Counted from the first letter of the stretch, positions 1 through 8,408 are shown. The stretch: 35,906 bases of DNA from Thalassotalea sp. PP2-459 (GCF_001913705.1 NZ_MKQD01000081.1:1-35906), one strand, 5' to 3'. Numbers and translations: made by a program. Notes: generated by a model not told the origin, from the sequence alone.

Positions 1-40
1 TAGCGGTAGTTGATAACCTTAAACTCTAAAAATAGACATA

Positions 41-70
41 AAAAAAGCCGCAATAAATTGCAGCTTTTCT
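41..70 (-). terminator. Rho-independent terminator of the tRNA-Asn operon
   Basis: Read leftward, a GC-containing stem (GCTGCAA pairing with TTGCGGC, one mismatch, four-base loop) is extended by A-T pairs and runs into six T residues (complement of 41-46). It lies just past the 3' end of the first tRNA-Asn gene, as expected for a tRNA operon terminator. Confidence 0.75.
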
Positions 71-75
71 TTGTG

Positions 76-152
76 TGGCTCCCCTGGTCTGATTTGAACA
101 GACGACACATGGATTAACAGTCCACCGCTCTAACCAGCTGAGCTACAGGGGA
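76..152 (-). tRNA. tRNA-Asn (anticodon GTT)
   Basis: The reverse complement folds as a standard cloverleaf with acceptor stem TCCCCTG/CAGGGGA, D-arm GCTC...GAGC, anticodon loop CTGTTAA (anticodon GTT), T-arm loop TTCAAAT and an encoded GCCA 3' end. It is the promoter-distal copy of a two-gene array and is identical to the copy at 216-292. Confidence 0.97.
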
Positions 153-215
153 ATAATTCTTTTGGCTTTCGCCAGTAACCGCATTTATAAATAAGTGCCA
201 TTACATATAAATAAG

Positions 216-292
216 TGGCTCCCCTGGTCTGATTTGAACAGACGACACATGGATTAACAGTCCACCGCTCTAACCAGCTGAGCTACAGGGGA
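216..292 (-). tRNA. tRNA-Asn (anticodon GTT), second identical copy
   Basis: Base-for-base the same 77-base gene as the copy at 76-152, including the encoded CCA. The two genes are 63 bases apart and share one upstream promoter at 331-359, so they are probably one transcript. Identical tandem copies suggest recent duplication or gene conversion. Confidence 0.97.
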
Positions 293-330
293 ATCATGTT
301 TAAGAGATTGTATCTCGTCAACGGGGCGGA

Positions 331-359
331 ATATTAATGGCAGCTAGTCGGTGTGTCAA
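331..359 (-). promoter_or_regulatory. Sigma-70 promoter of the tRNA-Asn pair
   Basis: Read leftward: TTGACA (-35, complement of 354-359), exactly 17 bases, TAATAT (-10, complement of 331-336). A GC-rich discriminator (CCGCCCCG) follows immediately. Strong boxes plus a GC-rich discriminator are the known signature of stringently controlled stable-RNA promoters; the regulation is inferred. Confidence 0.88.
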
Positions 360-483
360 CCCAAAATTAAGAAAAATTTGATTTCATGGATCGTTTGCTC
401 GTTTTCCGCTCAGTCTGGCTGATTTGACATCAACGATCGGTGAAGCTTTCTGCAATCAATTGTAAGTGTTTATTAAATTGAAG

Positions 484-708
484 TTATCCACCAAAACTGT
501 GGATAACTACGTGGATGAAAGTGTAATAAAACGTTTTCATTGACGTATACTTAGTTTTTTGTCGGTGGTAAATAATTGTTATTTTGTTAATAATCATTAT
601 TAAACAATATGTTATATGTTTTTCTTGTTGTTCGTTAGCCTTGTTGTGCTATTTTTGTTCAACCAGTGTTTTAAGTCAAAATGTGTGTGTTAAGTTGGGT
701 TATACACA
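484..708. promoter_or_regulatory. Cluster of DnaA-box-like 9-mers in the tRNA-MATE gap
   Basis: In the AT-rich gap at 293-856, TGTGGATAA at 498-506 is an exact reverse match to the DnaA box TTATNCACA. TTATACACA at 700-708 is an exact forward match, and TTATCCACC at 484-492 misses by one base. The first two sites form a 10-base inverted repeat (482-491 with 499-508) around a 7-base spacer. I see no coding sequence in 360-856. DnaA binding is inferred, and no origin genes are adjacent. Confidence 0.4.
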
Positions 709-856
709 GTCCTGTTTATTTTTAAATTTTTAAAATGTTCATCCAGTTTGATTAAATATAACTAAAACAATGAAAGTTAATATTTACATAGCGACTCTTC
801 TTAGTATCTTTTACAATACACGCTCACATTTTGTGGTGGTAACAAAGTAATAAGTC

Positions 857-2233
857 ATGGTAGCGGAAAAAAATAGTCGACAAATAAATCTTTTGGCAGA
901 TCCTGTTGGGCCAACCTTAAAACAAATGACCATTCCAATGATTTACGGCATGATTTTGCTGATGACATTTAACTTGGTTGATACGTTTTTTGTTAGTTTA
1001 TTGGGAACTCAGCCGCTCGCTGCGATAAGTTTTACTTTTCCTATTACATTTACCGTTATTAGCTTAACCATTGGGCTTGGTATTGGTACATCAGCGGTTA
1101 TCGCTAAATCATTAGGAACAGGGGATGATAGCTTTGCTAAGTGCTCAGCTACTTCAGCGTTGATATTAGCGGCAATAGTGGTTGGTATACTTTCGTATAC
1201 GGGCTATGTGTTTACTGATGAAATTTTCACATTATTAGGTGCCAATGAAGATCTATTACCAGAAATTCATCAATACATGGATTTATGGTTTTTAGGTAGT
1301 GTGTTTTTAATTGGCCCTATGATTGGTAACGCTATTTTACGTGCCAGTGGCGATACCAAAACGCCCAGTATTATTATGGGGCTTGGCGGTATTATTAATG
1401 CGATTTTAGATCCTATTTTTATTTTTGGCTTTGGGCCTATTGAGGCGATGGGCATACAAGGTGCTGCTTTAGCAACGTTAATTTCATGGGTATTTGGGCT
1501 TGCATATGTCTTGTATATTGTTGGTTATCAACGCAAGTTAATACACACGACGCTTGATTTATTCAGTACTTTTTTTAAAGCGTCTAAAACTATTTTACAT
1601 ATTGGCTTGCCAGCAGCAGGGGCGAATATGTTAACGCCAATTGCCGCTGCTATTTTAACGGCAATTGCTGCAACCTACGGAGAGCCTGTAGTCGCGGCAT
1701 TCGGTGTAGGAACACGCATTGAGTCAATTGCCTGTTTAGTGATCTTAGCATTATCTATGACATTACCACCGTTTATTAGCCAAAATTTCGGTGCTGGGCA
1801 CATGCATCGTGTACAGCAAGGATATAAAACGTCGATAAAATTTGTCATGATTTGGCAAATAGTTATTTATGTTACTTTAGTGTTGTCAGCACCACTTATT
1901 GCGACCACTTTTACCGATGAAGAACACGTTGCTAAGATTATCAAATTGTTTATTTGGGTGTTACCACTTGGATATGGATTTCAAGGGATTGTTATTCTAA
2001 CGAACTCCTCATTTAATGCCTTACATAAGCCCATGGTCGCGTTATTTTTGAGCATATTACGATTGTTTGTTTGCTATGTGCCATTATCTTATTTAGGCAG
2101 TTTATGGTACGGCATTGAAGGTTTTTTTATTGGGGGATTACTTGGAAACGTGATAATGGCAGCAATTTCTTATAAAGCCTTTTCTAAACAATTCGACGAC
2201 ACTTCTTTAGCACCAAAGGCTGTTTCATCATGA
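857..2233 (+). CDS. MATE family efflux transporter
   Basis: This is a 458-residue inner-membrane protein with about 12 hydrophobic segments. It has the two-fold repeat of MATE (MatE) transporters, which export drugs or other organic compounds in exchange for Na+ or H+. Visible family features include the N-terminal [20 protein letters not shown] segment, the RASGDTKTP loop near residue 160, and the [18 protein letters not shown] stretch near residues 185-205. The length matches the family's usual 440-470. The ribosome-binding site before the ATG is weak. The stop codon overlaps the uvrB start (ATGA), so the two genes are probably cotranscribed. Substrate cannot be predicted. Family assignment is secure. 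Confidence 0.93.
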   Translation: MVAEKNSRQINLLADPVGPTLKQMTIPMIYGMILLMTFNLVDTFFVSLLGTQPLAAISFTFPITFTVISLTIGLGIGTSAVIAKSLGTGDDSFAKCSATSALILAAIVVGILSYTGYVFTDEIFTLLGANEDLLPEIHQYMDLWFLGSVFLIGPMIGNAILRASGDTKTPSIIMGLGGIINAILDPIFIFGFGPIEAMGIQGAALATLISWVFGLAYVLYIVGYQRKLIHTTLDLFSTFFKASKTILHIGLPAAGANMLTPIAAAILTAIAATYGEPVVAAFGVGTRIESIACLVILALSMTLPPFISQNFGAGHMHRVQQGYKTSIKFVMIWQIVIYVTLVLSAPLIATTFTDEEHVAKIIKLFIWVLPLGYGFQGIVILTNSSFNALHKPMVALFLSILRLFVCYVPLSYLGSLWYGIEGFFIGGLLGNVIMAAISYKAFSKQFDDTSLAPKAVSS

Positions 2234-4236
2234 AGTCATTGCACATTAATTCCGAATATACGCCAAATGGTGATCAACCTACTGCGATCGCCAAGTTAGT
2301 TGAAGGCCTTGAAGATGGCTTGGCACACCAAACTTTATTAGGGGTAACAGGTTCAGGTAAAACATTTACCGTTGCAAACGTGATACAAACGGTCAATCGT
2401 CCAACCATGATGTTAGCACCTAATAAAACGTTAGCAGCACAGCTTTACGGTGAAATGAAAGAGTTCTTTCCTAATAATGCTGTTGAATACTTTGTGTCTT
2501 ATTACGATTATTATCAACCTGAAGCCTATGTACCAACGACCGATACTTTCATTGAAAAAGATGCTTCAATTAATGATCACATTGAGCAAATGCGTTTGTC
2601 GGCAACAAAGGCTTTATTAGAGCGACGAGATGTTATAATCGTTGCTTCAGTCTCGGCGATTTACGGGTTAGGTGATCCTGATTCATACCTGACGATGATG
2701 TTACATTTACGTCAGGGCGATATTATTAATCAGCGTGATATTTTACGTCGACTCGCTGAATTACAATATACGCGTAATGACGTCGCCTTTCAGCGTGCAA
2801 CCTATCGCGTACGCGGTGATGTGATTGATATTTTTCCTGCTGAATCAGATCGATTAGCCTTGCGTGTTGAATTATTTGATGAAGAAATAGAGCGAATTAG
2901 TCAGTTTGATCCATTAACGGGTCAAGTTGAACGCACGCTAGCACGTGTAACGGTTTACCCGAAAACACATTACGCGACACCAAGAGAAAAAATTCTAGCT
3001 GCTGTTGAAAATATTAAAATAGAATTAGGCGAACGCGCGAAACAGCTTAAAGACAATAATAAGTTAATTGAAGAGCAGAGAATTGTTCAACGAACACAAT
3101 TTGACATCGAAATGATGACAGAGCTTGGTTATTGCTCTGGCATAGAAAATTACTCTCGTTACTTGTCTGGACGCTCGCCAGGCGAAGCGCCTCCAACGCT
3201 GTTCGATTATTTGCCTGATGATGGTCTACTAATTATTGATGAGTCACACGTTACCGTACCGCAAATTGGCGCGATGTATAAAGGTGATCGTTCAAGAAAA
3301 GAAAACCTTGTTGAATATGGTTTTCGTTTACCATCAGCGCTTGATAATCGACCGATGAAATTTGACGAGTTTGAAAGTCTAGCACCACAAACGATTTATG
3401 TTTCAGCGACGCCGAGCAATTATGAGCTGGAGAAATCTTCTGGTGAAGTAGCAGAACAAGTCGTTAGACCTACAGGCTTGTTAGATCCTCAAATTGAAGT
3501 TCGACCTGTAGAAACACAAGTAGATGACCTACTATCAGAAATCCGTATTCGTGTTGAAATAGGCGAGCGGGTATTAGCAACCACGTTAACCAAACGTATG
3601 GCAGAAGATTTAACTGAATATTTAGATGAACACGGGGTTAAAACACGTTATTTACATTCAGATATTGATACCGTAGAACGTGTTGAAATTATTCGTGATT
3701 TTCGCCTTGGCCACTTTGATGTATTAGTTGGTATTAACTTGCTTAGGGAAGGGTTAGACATGCCAGAGGTATCACTAGTTGCGATTTTAGATGCTGATAA
3801 AGAAGGCTTTTTACGCTCAGAGCGATCGCTTATTCAAACAATAGGTCGGGCAGCGCGTAACGTGAACGGTCGAGCAATATTATATGCAGATCGCATTACT
3901 GGCTCTATGCGAAGAGCCATTGATGAAACCGATAGACGAAGAGAGAAGCAACAAGCTTACAATGTTGAACACGGTATAACTCCGCAAGGGGTAAAACGCA
4001 GAATTACCGATGTAATGGATGTTGGTGATAGACCAGAACAAGCAATTATTAACCAAAAAGCTAAAGCTGCTGAATCAGACGCACAATACCATGTTATGTC
4101 AGTTAGCGAGATTGATGACAAAGTGAAACAACTTGAAAAACAAATGATTGATCACGCACAAAATTTAGAATTTGAACAAGCAGCAAGTGTGCGCGATGAA
4201 ATTGCTAAGCTACGCCAACAACAGTTAAAAGTATAA
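2230..4236 (+). CDS. uvrB: UvrABC excision nuclease subunit B
   Basis: UvrB is the damage-verifying helicase-like subunit of nucleotide excision repair; it is loaded by UvrA and recruits UvrC. The 668 residues match the usual length of about 670. Walker A GVTGSGKT is at residues 38-45, the beta-hairpin region around [12 protein letters not shown] follows, and the DESH box is at 337-340. The C-terminal helicase motifs include [20 protein letters not shown] and QTIGRAARN, and the final ~40 residues form the UVR domain that contacts UvrC. The ATG sits inside the MATE stop, indicating translational coupling. I found no exact LexA box upstream of the pair, so SOS control is not supported from sequence. 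Confidence 0.99.
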   Translation: MKSLHINSEYTPNGDQPTAIAKLVEGLEDGLAHQTLLGVTGSGKTFTVANVIQTVNRPTMMLAPNKTLAAQLYGEMKEFFPNNAVEYFVSYYDYYQPEAYVPTTDTFIEKDASINDHIEQMRLSATKALLERRDVIIVASVSAIYGLGDPDSYLTMMLHLRQGDIINQRDILRRLAELQYTRNDVAFQRATYRVRGDVIDIFPAESDRLALRVELFDEEIERISQFDPLTGQVERTLARVTVYPKTHYATPREKILAAVENIKIELGERAKQLKDNNKLIEEQRIVQRTQFDIEMMTELGYCSGIENYSRYLSGRSPGEAPPTLFDYLPDDGLLIIDESHVTVPQIGAMYKGDRSRKENLVEYGFRLPSALDNRPMKFDEFESLAPQTIYVSATPSNYELEKSSGEVAEQVVRPTGLLDPQIEVRPVETQVDDLLSEIRIRVEIGERVLATTLTKRMAEDLTEYLDEHGVKTRYLHSDIDTVERVEIIRDFRLGHFDVLVGINLLREGLDMPEVSLVAILDADKEGFLRSERSLIQTIGRAARNVNGRAILYADRITGSMRRAIDETDRRREKQQAYNVEHGITPQGVKRRITDVMDVGDRPEQAIINQKAKAAESDAQYHVMSVSEIDDKVKQLEKQMIDHAQNLEFEQAASVRDEIAKLRQQQLKV

Positions 4237-4273
4237 TAAACAAGCTGTTTAAGTGGTTGCTGGCGTATTACTT

Positions 4274-4486
4274 TTACTTGAGTTCAAACATCGTATAGTT
4301 TGAAATGACATTGGAAATTGCTTCACTATTACAATTGCTGAGGTGACTAATGTCTTCGATGATTTTATCTTGGATATCAACCGGAAAAAGCATTAACTGC
4401 TCTAAATATAAATGTGCTTGCGTTTCATTATTATCTGCAATTAACGTTGCTAATCGACAGGCATGACTTCTCCATAATGCGCTCAT
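4274..4486 (-). CDS. Small hypothetical protein (70 aa)
   Basis: I do not recognise this protein. The ATG at 4486 (MSALWRSHACRLATLI...) is chosen because GAGGT lies about 8 bases upstream; an in-frame ATG eight codons earlier has no such site. The product is soluble-looking, helical and acidic toward the C-terminus, with no signal peptide or membrane segment and two Cys residues. It is convergent with uvrB (37-base gap) and lies downstream of the two-component operon. It is separated from that operon by one terminator, and a second terminator-like hairpin lies directly before its ribosome-binding site. Coding status is supported by the good ribosome-binding site and sensible composition; function is unknown. 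Confidence 0.6.
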   Translation of the reverse strand: MSALWRSHACRLATLIADNNETQAHLYLEQLMLFPVDIQDKIIEDISHLSNCNSEAISNVISNYTMFELK

Positions 4487-4501
4487 AAACTTTACCTCAT
4501 G

Positions 4502-4530
4502 AAAAAACAAGGTGTACGTTTTCCTTGCTT
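4502..4530 (-). terminator. Terminator-like hairpin directly upstream of the 70-aa gene
   Basis: Read leftward, AAGCAAGG pairs with CCTTGTTT (8 bp, one G-U) around a 10-base loop and runs into TTTTTT. The T-run ends only a few bases before the GAGGT ribosome-binding site of the small gene at 4486. It may be a second terminator of the two-component operon or an attenuator in the small gene's leader. Confidence 0.5.
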
Positions 4531-4608
4531 ATAAACTCTACACGGTCTGGTGAACCATTCTATTAAGTTTAGCCAACTATTGGTTGTTTTTTATACAAGT
4601 TTGTTATT

Positions 4609-4642
4609 AAAAAAAAACGCATTATAGATGCTCTACTATAAT
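4609..4642 (-). terminator. Terminator of the kinase-regulator operon
   Basis: Read leftward just after the regulator stop codon: ATTATAG, an 8-base loop, CTATAAT, then GCG and nine T residues (complement of 4609-4617). The stem is AT-rich, but the long T-run and position fit a Rho-independent terminator. Confidence 0.55.
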
Positions 4643-4648
4643 AACAAT

Positions 4649-6016
4649 CTAATCGCTTGTTATTTGGTACTTTTCGAGACGATACAAAAACGCTTTATAT
4701 GACATTTGCAGGTATTTAGCTGCTTTGGTTCGATTTCCTTGATGCATTTTTAACGTTTCAGCTAAGCAATGACATTCAAATTGTTCCCAGTTAAACCCAT
4801 CAGGCGGCAATGAAAAAGTGGGTATATCGCTTGCTAAATTGCTTTTGATGTCGCTTGAACCTGTTAACTCGGTATCATCATTGAGCAAGACAAATCGTTC
4901 AATGCGGTTTGATAGCTCTCTAACATTTCCTGGCCAGTGATATTCTAAAAGTTTACGGTACATTGCATCAGTTAAGGCTGTTGCTTGGCAATGGTGTTGT
5001 TTGGCATGTACTTGGATAAAATGATCTGCTAATAATGGAATATCTTGTTGTCGCTCGCGTAATGGCGGCATGTTAATTGGCACGACATTTAACCGATAAA
5101 ACAGATCTTCTCTAAAGTTACCTATTTTTACCTCATGCTCTAAGTTGCGGTGTGTTGCGGCAATAACCCTAACATTAAGATTTATCTCGTCGTTACTCCC
5201 GAGCTTAGTTATGGTTCCTTCTTGTAGAAAACGAAGTAGGTGAGCTTGCAAATTTGGTGATAGTTCACCAATTTCGTCGAGAAAAATTGTGCCGTTATTA
5301 GCTGCTTCAAAGCGACCTATTTTTGTGGTGTTTGCGCCTGTGTATGCACCTTTTTCTGCGCCAAATAACTCAGCTTCTGCTATAGACTCTGCAATGGCTC
5401 CGCAATTAATGGCGACAAACTTTTCGTTTTTACGCGAACTTTTGTCATGTAATGCTCTTGCAGCAAGCTCTTTACCGGTACCACTTTCTCCTAAAATCAA
5501 TACCGTGGCATTAGTGCCAGAAATTTTCTCTATTCGTTGATAAACAGCTTGCATTGCGAGGGTTTTTCCCACTAAACCGACTAGTTGTTTTTGTTCACTG
5601 AGTTGTGCATTTAATGACTTGTTTTCACCACGCAAAAGTTTGGCTTTTAATGCTTTGTCAATGGTCAACAAAAGTTCTTGTCGTTTAAAAGGTTTAGGAA
5701 GGTAGTCATCAGCTCCTTTTTGCAGTGCTTCTACAGCATGATTTATTGTGCCGTAAGCGGTGGCTATCACGAACCCTACGTCGTTTTCTTGATGTCTTAT
5801 ATAATTGAGCAAATCAATGCCTGTTAATTCACCTAATTTCCAGTCAGAAAAAATAACATCAAATGGCTGTTTTTTAGTGAGTAAAATTGCCGATTCTACA
5901 CAGTCGGCGCTTGTGACTTTAAAGTTACTGGCGACCAAAATATCGCAGATAAGCTGTCGCTGGTCGGGCTCATCTTCGACTACTAAAATATGAAATTGAA
6001 AAGGTAATTCATTCAT
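4649..6016 (-). CDS. NtrC-family sigma-54-dependent response regulator
   Basis: This 455-residue activator of sigma-54 RNA polymerase has three domains. The receiver (about 8-122) has acidic pocket E14/D15, phospho-acceptor D58, T86 and K108. The AAA+ domain has Walker A GESGTGKE at 176-183. The sigma-54 contact loop is GAYTGA at 223-228, an F-to-Y variant of GAFTGA, and IFLDEIGEL is Walker B. A Fis-type helix-turn-helix (GNRTKAAKYLQMSYKAFLYRL) ends the protein. ATG at 6016 is preferred over the longer frame because GGAG lies 7 bases upstream. Only two bases separate it from the kinase stop, so the pair is cotranscribed. The likely target is the divergent secreted protein at 7806, which has a sigma-54 promoter. 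Confidence 0.95.
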   Translation of the reverse strand: MNELPFQFHILVVEDEPDQRQLICDILVASNFKVTSADCVESAILLTKKQPFDVIFSDWKLGELTGIDLLNYIRHQENDVGFVIATAYGTINHAVEALQKGADDYLPKPFKRQELLLTIDKALKAKLLRGENKSLNAQLSEQKQLVGLVGKTLAMQAVYQRIEKISGTNATVLILGESGTGKELAARALHDKSSRKNEKFVAINCGAIAESIAEAELFGAEKGAYTGANTTKIGRFEAANNGTIFLDEIGELSPNLQAHLLRFLQEGTITKLGSNDEINLNVRVIAATHRNLEHEVKIGNFREDLFYRLNVVPINMPPLRERQQDIPLLADHFIQVHAKQHHCQATALTDAMYRKLLEYHWPGNVRELSNRIERFVLLNDDTELTGSSDIKSNLASDIPTFSLPPDGFNWEQFECHCLAETLKMHQGNRTKAAKYLQMSYKAFLYRLEKYQITSD

Positions 6017-6018
6017 GC

Positions 6019-7491
6019 TTAAACTCCAAAGACTGCGCATGCAGTACAACCTATTTTTTGATTGTTAGTTAACGTAAGATTACCTTGATAGTGTAATGTT
6101 ATTAAGCGATTGGCAATATATAACCCCATACCTGCACCTTCTGGTTTTGTTGAGATATGCGGTTGAAATAATTGCTGTTTGATATGCGAAGTTAAGCCTA
6201 CACCACAATCTTTAACGGTAATTTCGATACCTTGCTCACCATTCTGAGCGTCTATTGTGACGTTATCACCACTCTTGGATGCTTCACATGCGTTATTTAT
6301 CAACGTATGTAAGATACTTCTAATTTCCGACTCAGCGCCTTTAATGGTAAGGTTTTCTTGCACATTCAAGGTAAAATCAATTGTTTTTTGTATGGTCGAT
6401 TTATATTCCAGAATAATATCTTGTATGACGGCTAATACTGGCACATTTTCATCACGTGAAATGCCATTGGCAGTGAGCGTTAGCAGTGCCTTAATGCTTT
6501 TGTCTAGATGCTGTATCTTGTGTTGAATTGTGGCGAGTAGTTTATGTTTATGATCAACATCAAGCGAATCATCTTCAAGTTGCTCAATCGATAAGCCAAT
6601 TGTGTGTATTGGGTTACGTAACGCATGTGCTAAACCTCGACTCACTTCTCCAAGTTCAGCGAGGTGAGTAAGTTCTTTGTTCTGTTGTTCTGCTTTTGAA
6701 AGTTGTTCTAAACGTTGCACAAGTTCATTAAAATGAGCAATGGTGGTGCGTATTTCCTTAATACCTACTTGTGGAACATGATGTTTATAGTCACCTTGTG
6801 ATAAGTGCTTAAACCCTTTGGTCAGTAACCTTAATGGCTTATTAAATTGCGAGCTTAACCAAAACGCGAATAATAGGCCAATTATGGCAACAACAATTAA
6901 CATAAGTTGAATTTTTTCAAATAATGCTTTACTGCTGTCACTAATTCGACTTGTAGACACCCACGTTTGTTGATGAACATTAGGCGACTTTACAATAAAC
7001 GTTTTTAAGTTATCGGGAGACTTACTTTGCCTGTCGATATTCTGTTGATGAATATTATCAATGATTGTTTTGAACTCTTTCTTGAGGATTTTTTTGTTGA
7101 TGTGTACTTGCGTCTCGTTTTCTTGATGAGTTTTCTTTGAATTATTTGGGCTTTTTGGCTTAGAAGTAGGCTCCGTTGTTATATCGATAACTTTTTTATC
7201 TTCAAAACGATACACTTTTACATTAGTATTTTCAGCGTCGGTAGTTATTACTTTTTGTTCAACTTGCCATGTATGAGTGCTGTCTTTGGGCGTTTCAACA
7301 ATAAAGTTTGTTGGTTGGTCATTAATTTGCTCTACCGCGAGCTCTATGACTTGTTCGGAGTATTGGCGTGCTTTTAAGTCAACTTCTTTCGCGATATTCT
7401 TTTCGATCCAATACACCAACACTAATTGAATCAAGGTTAATAATGTGATCAACCCACCAATAAGTAAAAATAGATAGCCACGCAATGACAT
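6019..7491 (-). CDS. Membrane sensor histidine kinase
   Basis: Cognate kinase of the downstream NtrC-type regulator. Numbering is from ATG 7491. Transmembrane helix 1 is near residues 4-26, followed by a periplasmic sensor of about 165 residues, transmembrane helix 2 (QLMLIVVAIIGLLFAF), HAMP, and a HisKA domain with H289 in AHALRNP. The HATPase has an N-box (NNACEAS), G1 (DCGVGL) and G2 (GAGMGL). The sensor contains two similar stretches (FIVETP...TW and FIVKSP...TW) flanking a Lys/Asn/Pro-rich linker; the ligand is unknown. The start is uncertain: a GTG at 7524 adds 11 residues, but neither start has a clear ribosome-binding site. ATG 7491 is favoured because the candidate sigma-54 promoter at 7539-7554 would start transcription near 7528. 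Confidence 0.92.
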   Translation of the reverse strand: MSLRGYLFLLIGGLITLLTLIQLVLVYWIEKNIAKEVDLKARQYSEQVIELAVEQINDQPTNFIVETPKDSTHTWQVEQKVITTDAENTNVKVYRFEDKKVIDITTEPTSKPKSPNNSKKTHQENETQVHINKKILKKEFKTIIDNIHQQNIDRQSKSPDNLKTFIVKSPNVHQQTWVSTSRISDSSKALFEKIQLMLIVVAIIGLLFAFWLSSQFNKPLRLLTKGFKHLSQGDYKHHVPQVGIKEIRTTIAHFNELVQRLEQLSKAEQQNKELTHLAELGEVSRGLAHALRNPIHTIGLSIEQLEDDSLDVDHKHKLLATIQHKIQHLDKSIKALLTLTANGISRDENVPVLAVIQDIILEYKSTIQKTIDFTLNVQENLTIKGAESEIRSILHTLINNACEASKSGDNVTIDAQNGEQGIEITVKDCGVGLTSHIKQQLFQPHISTKPEGAGMGLYIANRLITLHYQGNLTLTNNQKIGCTACAVFGV

Positions 7492-7538
7492 AAGATACCA
7501 ACGTATTAAAAATGTAAATTCCACTATGTTGTAACAGT

Positions 7539-7554
7539 AACAAGTATAATGCCA
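7539..7554 (-). promoter_or_regulatory. Candidate sigma-54 promoter toward the histidine kinase (imperfect)
   Basis: Read leftward: TGGCATTATACTTGTT against the consensus TGGCAC-N6-TTGCW type. TGGCA and TTG_T match with correct -24/-12 spacing, but the -12 GC is GT. Predicted start of transcription is near 7528, giving a ~37-base leader to ATG 7491. It mirrors the better site at 7739-7754. Confidence 0.35.
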
Positions 7555-7639
7555 AGATAGTCGTAAAAATTATTATAATAAAAACAACGTATTAATAAAG
7601 TATGCTTTTTATTTGGCCTTGCTTACCTGCTGGGTTGAC

Positions 7640-7673
7640 TGATATCAGGAATAACGGTTCCCGATATCAGGAA
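7640..7673. promoter_or_regulatory. Candidate activator enhancer (two GATATCAGGAA repeats)
   Basis: GATATCAGGAA occurs at 7641-7651 and 7663-7673 as direct repeats exactly 22 bases apart, about two helical turns. Because GATATC is itself palindromic, 7641-7651 and 7658-7668 also form an inverted repeat with one mismatch around a 6-base spacer. The centre lies about 108 bases before the predicted start for the secreted protein and about 129 before that for the kinase, in the usual range for NtrC-family enhancers. Binding by the adjacent regulator is inferred. Confidence 0.55.
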
Positions 7674-7738
7674 ATTTTCAATGATTAATTAGTAACTTAT
7701 TTTCATTAATTCCATGTAAAATAAAGAAAATTATTCAT

Positions 7739-7754
7739 TGGCATAGTATTCGCT
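7739..7754 (+). promoter_or_regulatory. Sigma-54 (-24/-12) promoter of the secreted protein gene
   Basis: TGGCATAGTATTCGCT carries GG at 7740-7741 and GC at 7752-7753 with the exact spacing of sigma-54 promoters, a full TGGCA -24 element and a -12 element TCGCT (consensus TTGCW). Predicted transcription start is near 7765, about 40 bases before the ATG at 7806. The neighbouring sigma-54 activator gene greatly raises plausibility. Confidence 0.68.
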
Positions 7755-7805
7755 ATTATCCTTTCGTAAACGATTATCGCATTTAATATTGAAAGGAAAA
7801 TTAAC

Positions 7806-8381
7806 ATGAAAACTATAAATAAAACGACATTAGCCATTGCGTTTTCTGTATTAGGGGCTCTGAGTAGCATGTCTGCAATAGCCATGTCTACATCGGATAG
7901 TAAAGAACATCAAATTGAAGTTATCGCTGATGGTGATAAAGACGTTCAAGTTTTCGTAAAATCAAATGGTGAGGTTGCTGATTTAGTGTTATCAGAAGCG
8001 ACACTTAATGATCTAACTGCATTGAAAGGTGCGTTAAGTGTTTTGCCAGAAGATTTGCGCGACAAGGTAGCAGAACAATTAGGTAACATTCATGTCGATG
8101 CAGATATGATAAAAATACATTCTAATTCAGAATCAATCTCTACTTGGACAGATGGTAACGCAGAACAAGTTTTTGTTTTCGAAATCGAAGAAGAGAGTTC
8201 TGGTAGCAATATCGCTAAGAAAATCGTCAAGGAAATTAAGCATGATGGAGAACATAAGGTCATTCAGATTAAAAAAGCTGGTCACGTTGGACCTGATCTT
8301 ATCATGAAGTTGCTTGAAAAAGGCGAGTTTACCGTTGATGACTTAGATAACATTCAACAGGCACTAGATGCAAAGCGTTAA
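7806..8381 (+). CDS. Secreted/periplasmic protein of unknown function, predicted sigma-54 target
   Basis: 191 residues. A Sec signal peptide (KTINKTT, hydrophobic core, AIA cleavage site near residue 26) indicates export. The mature part is acidic, without cysteines or membrane segments, and alternates predicted beta-rich (IEVIADGDKDVQVFV; EQVFVFEIEEE; EHKVIQIKKAG) and helical (LNDLTALKGALSVLPEDLRDKV) stretches, ending in a helix near DLDNIQQAL. I do not recognise the family. AAAGGA lies 10 bases before the ATG. It is divergent from a histidine kinase-regulator operon, has its own sigma-54 promoter and enhancer-like repeats, and ends in a strong terminator. It is therefore probably the output, or a periplasmic partner, of that system. 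Confidence 0.88.
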   Translation: MKTINKTTLAIAFSVLGALSSMSAIAMSTSDSKEHQIEVIADGDKDVQVFVKSNGEVADLVLSEATLNDLTALKGALSVLPEDLRDKVAEQLGNIHVDADMIKIHSNSESISTWTDGNAEQVFVFEIEEESSGSNIAKKIVKEIKHDGEHKVIQIKKAGHVGPDLIMKLLEKGEFTVDDLDNIQQALDAKR

Positions 8382-8408
8382 TTTTTAATTCATATTCAAA
8401 CGCTTTTT

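Noticed and set aside
497-512. LexA/SOS box upstream of MATE-uvrB
   Set aside because: CTGTGGATAACTACGT has the first half and spacing but ends ACGT in place of ACAG; the sequence is better explained as a DnaA-type box in an inverted repeat.
484-708. Chromosomal replication origin
   Set aside because: DnaA-like boxes are present, but there is no dnaA, dnaN, mnmG/gidA or parAB nearby and no array of AT-rich 13-mers that I can identify. A minor DnaA-binding locus is the most that can be argued.
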